Assembly (NCBI GenBank): GCA_016550395.1
Contig: JABXGY010000335.1
Location: forward strand, 1 to 5,977
DNA length: 5,977 nucleotides
Direction: 5' to 3'
From: an archaeon
GTDB taxonomy: Archaea > Asgardarchaeota > Hermodarchaeia > Hermodarchaeales > Hermodarchaeaceae
Part shown: positions 5,269-5,977 of the stretch, one piece after another
Position numbering within the stretch: position 1 is the first letter of the stretch
Layout: the number at the start of each line of letters is the position of its first letter
Notes under the pieces: generated by a model
The model's input: only the letters and a program-made list of their open reading frames with translations
Told to the model about the DNA's origin: nothing
The model's database searches: none
Made by a program: the position numbers and the translations under genes

Positions 5269-5977
5269 ATGCAACGGTTAGTTCATAATGGCATACGCGT
5301 CATCGAACTCCCATCACCAATCGGGATGATACTCACGGTTCGTGGCAAAGAGCTAGTGCTAAATGCTCTTCAAGAGGAAATGGCTTTGGCTTTTGTTGCT
5401 AAAAGACACCTAGGGTACTGGGATGATCGGGTCTTTGTTCGGAACTTCTTGAAAGATTTTAGTAAAGTACTTGGAGTAAAACCTGCCCTGAAACCTGATG
5501 AGATTGACTTAGAGGTGTTCTTCCGCCAAGGAATCGCCCGTCGAGAAAAAGAACAGCAGCAGAAAGAAGCTATGACAAAAGAGGAACGTAAAGCCTTGAC
5601 TGCGAAGCGGAAGAAACTTCGAGAAGCCCTGAGAGAACAATACGGATATGCAGAAATCGATGGCGAACGGGTGGAAATCGCGAATTGGACTGCAGAACCT
5701 AGCTGTATCTTCATGGGTCGGGGCAAACATCCTCTTCGGGGTAGATGGAAACCAGGTCCTCAAGAAAAAGATATTACATTAAATTTGAGTTCCGATGTGC
5801 CAATGCCTCCAGGTCAGTGGGCAGGACGTGTCTGGCAACCCGATAGTCTATGGGTAGCACGGTGGGAAGATCGACTTTCTGGCAAAATGAAGTATGTCTG
5901 GGTCTCCGACACAGCATCTATTAAACAGGATCGCGAAGCTCAAAAATTCGAAATCGCCCAACAAATGGCTAAGCACA
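5269..5977 (+). CDS. DNA topoisomerase IB (eukaryotic type), N-terminal part, cut by the right edge
   Basis: ATG 5269 opens a frame that runs to the window end (236 codons, no stop). It begins MQRLVHNGIRV, as short archaeal type IB topoisomerases do, without the long charged N-terminus of the eukaryotic enzymes. The DNA-binding cap region is clear: FVRNFLKDFSKVLG (56-69) matches the eukaryotic F-R-x-N-F-F-K-D-F/W segment; a charged helical region follows (about 90-124, KEEMTKEERK-like); then YGYAEIDGERVEIANW (125-140) and EPSCIFMGRGKHP (143-155), the family's E-P-x-x-x-F-x-G-R-G-x-H-P signature. VWQPDSLWVARW and YVWVSDTASIK follow, as in human TOP1. The enzyme relaxes supercoils by nicking one strand through a 3'-phosphotyrosine; the catalytic Arg/Lys/His/Tyr residues lie beyond the window, so activity cannot be judged. 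A TAG stop lies immediately before the ATG in the same frame, so the start cannot lie further upstream. It is preceded by its own promoter and seems independent of the acylase operon. Confidence 0.93.
   Translation, partial: MQRLVHNGIRVIELPSPIGMILTVRGKELVLNALQEEMALAFVAKRHLGYWDDRVFVRNFLKDFSKVLGVKPALKPDEIDLEVFFRQGIARREKEQQQKEAMTKEERKALTAKRKKLREALREQYGYAEIDGERVEIANWTAEPSCIFMGRGKHPLRGRWKPGPQEKDITLNLSSDVPMPPGQWAGRVWQPDSLWVARWEDRLSGKMKYVWVSDTASIKQDREAQKFEIAQQMAKH

Noticed and set aside
5370..5763. Minus-strand open frames opposite the topoisomerase gene
   Set aside because: Phe/Ser-rich antisense translations of a Lys/Arg/Glu-rich coiled region; the plus-strand frame has a strong family match.
1..5977. 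Mobile elements, CRISPR arrays, tRNA or rRNA genes, toxin-antitoxin or defence genes
   Set aside because: No direct repeats with spacers, no transposase or integrase motifs, no cloverleaf-like sequence and no defence-type domains were seen on either strand.

Overview
The window looks like a chromosomal segment of an archaeon. Three things point that way: a PAC2-family proteasome-assembly/activator protein, the start of a eukaryotic-type DNA topoisomerase IB (in Archaea known mainly from Thaumarchaeota and relatives, and reported in some other TACK or Asgard lineages), and promoter-like A/T boxes with little or no Shine-Dalgarno (SD) sequence in front of several genes. A TACK or Asgard archaeon is the best guess, but this is inference from gene content and not a phylogeny. 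By eye the base composition is moderate and even, with no sign of a mobile island, CRISPR array, rRNA or tRNA gene.

Layout. (1) Positions 1-1023, minus strand: the PAC2-family gene (226-1023) is followed after 14 bases by a strong GGAGGT SD and the N-terminal 70 codons of a gene that runs off the left edge (1-211). That partial product most resembles the start of a small heat-shock protein (Hsp20). The PAC2 protein ends in Phe-Tyr-Ser on a flexible tail, which fits the HbYX motif used to dock onto the 20S proteasome. Together they look like a protein quality-control operon. (2) 1071-1349, plus strand: a divergent 92-residue DUF6504-like protein. (3) 1362-2030, minus strand: a membrane-anchored class I SAM-dependent methyltransferase, tail-to-tail with the previous gene. 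(4) 2116-5091, plus strand: a two-gene operon of a secreted or membrane-anchored penicillin-acylase-family Ntn hydrolase (850 residues, with a complete set of recognisable catalytic motifs) and a tightly linked multi-pass membrane protein of unknown function whose SD lies in the end of the acylase gene. (5) 5092-5268: intergenic region with an archaeal BRE/TATA-like promoter. (6) 5269-5977, plus strand: the N-terminal 236 residues of topoisomerase IB, cut by the window edge before the catalytic domain.

No clearly new multi-gene system is visible. The best leads are the HbYX tail on the PAC2 protein next to a putative Hsp20 gene, the exported acylase coupled to an unrecognised membrane protein, and the archaeal topoisomerase IB.
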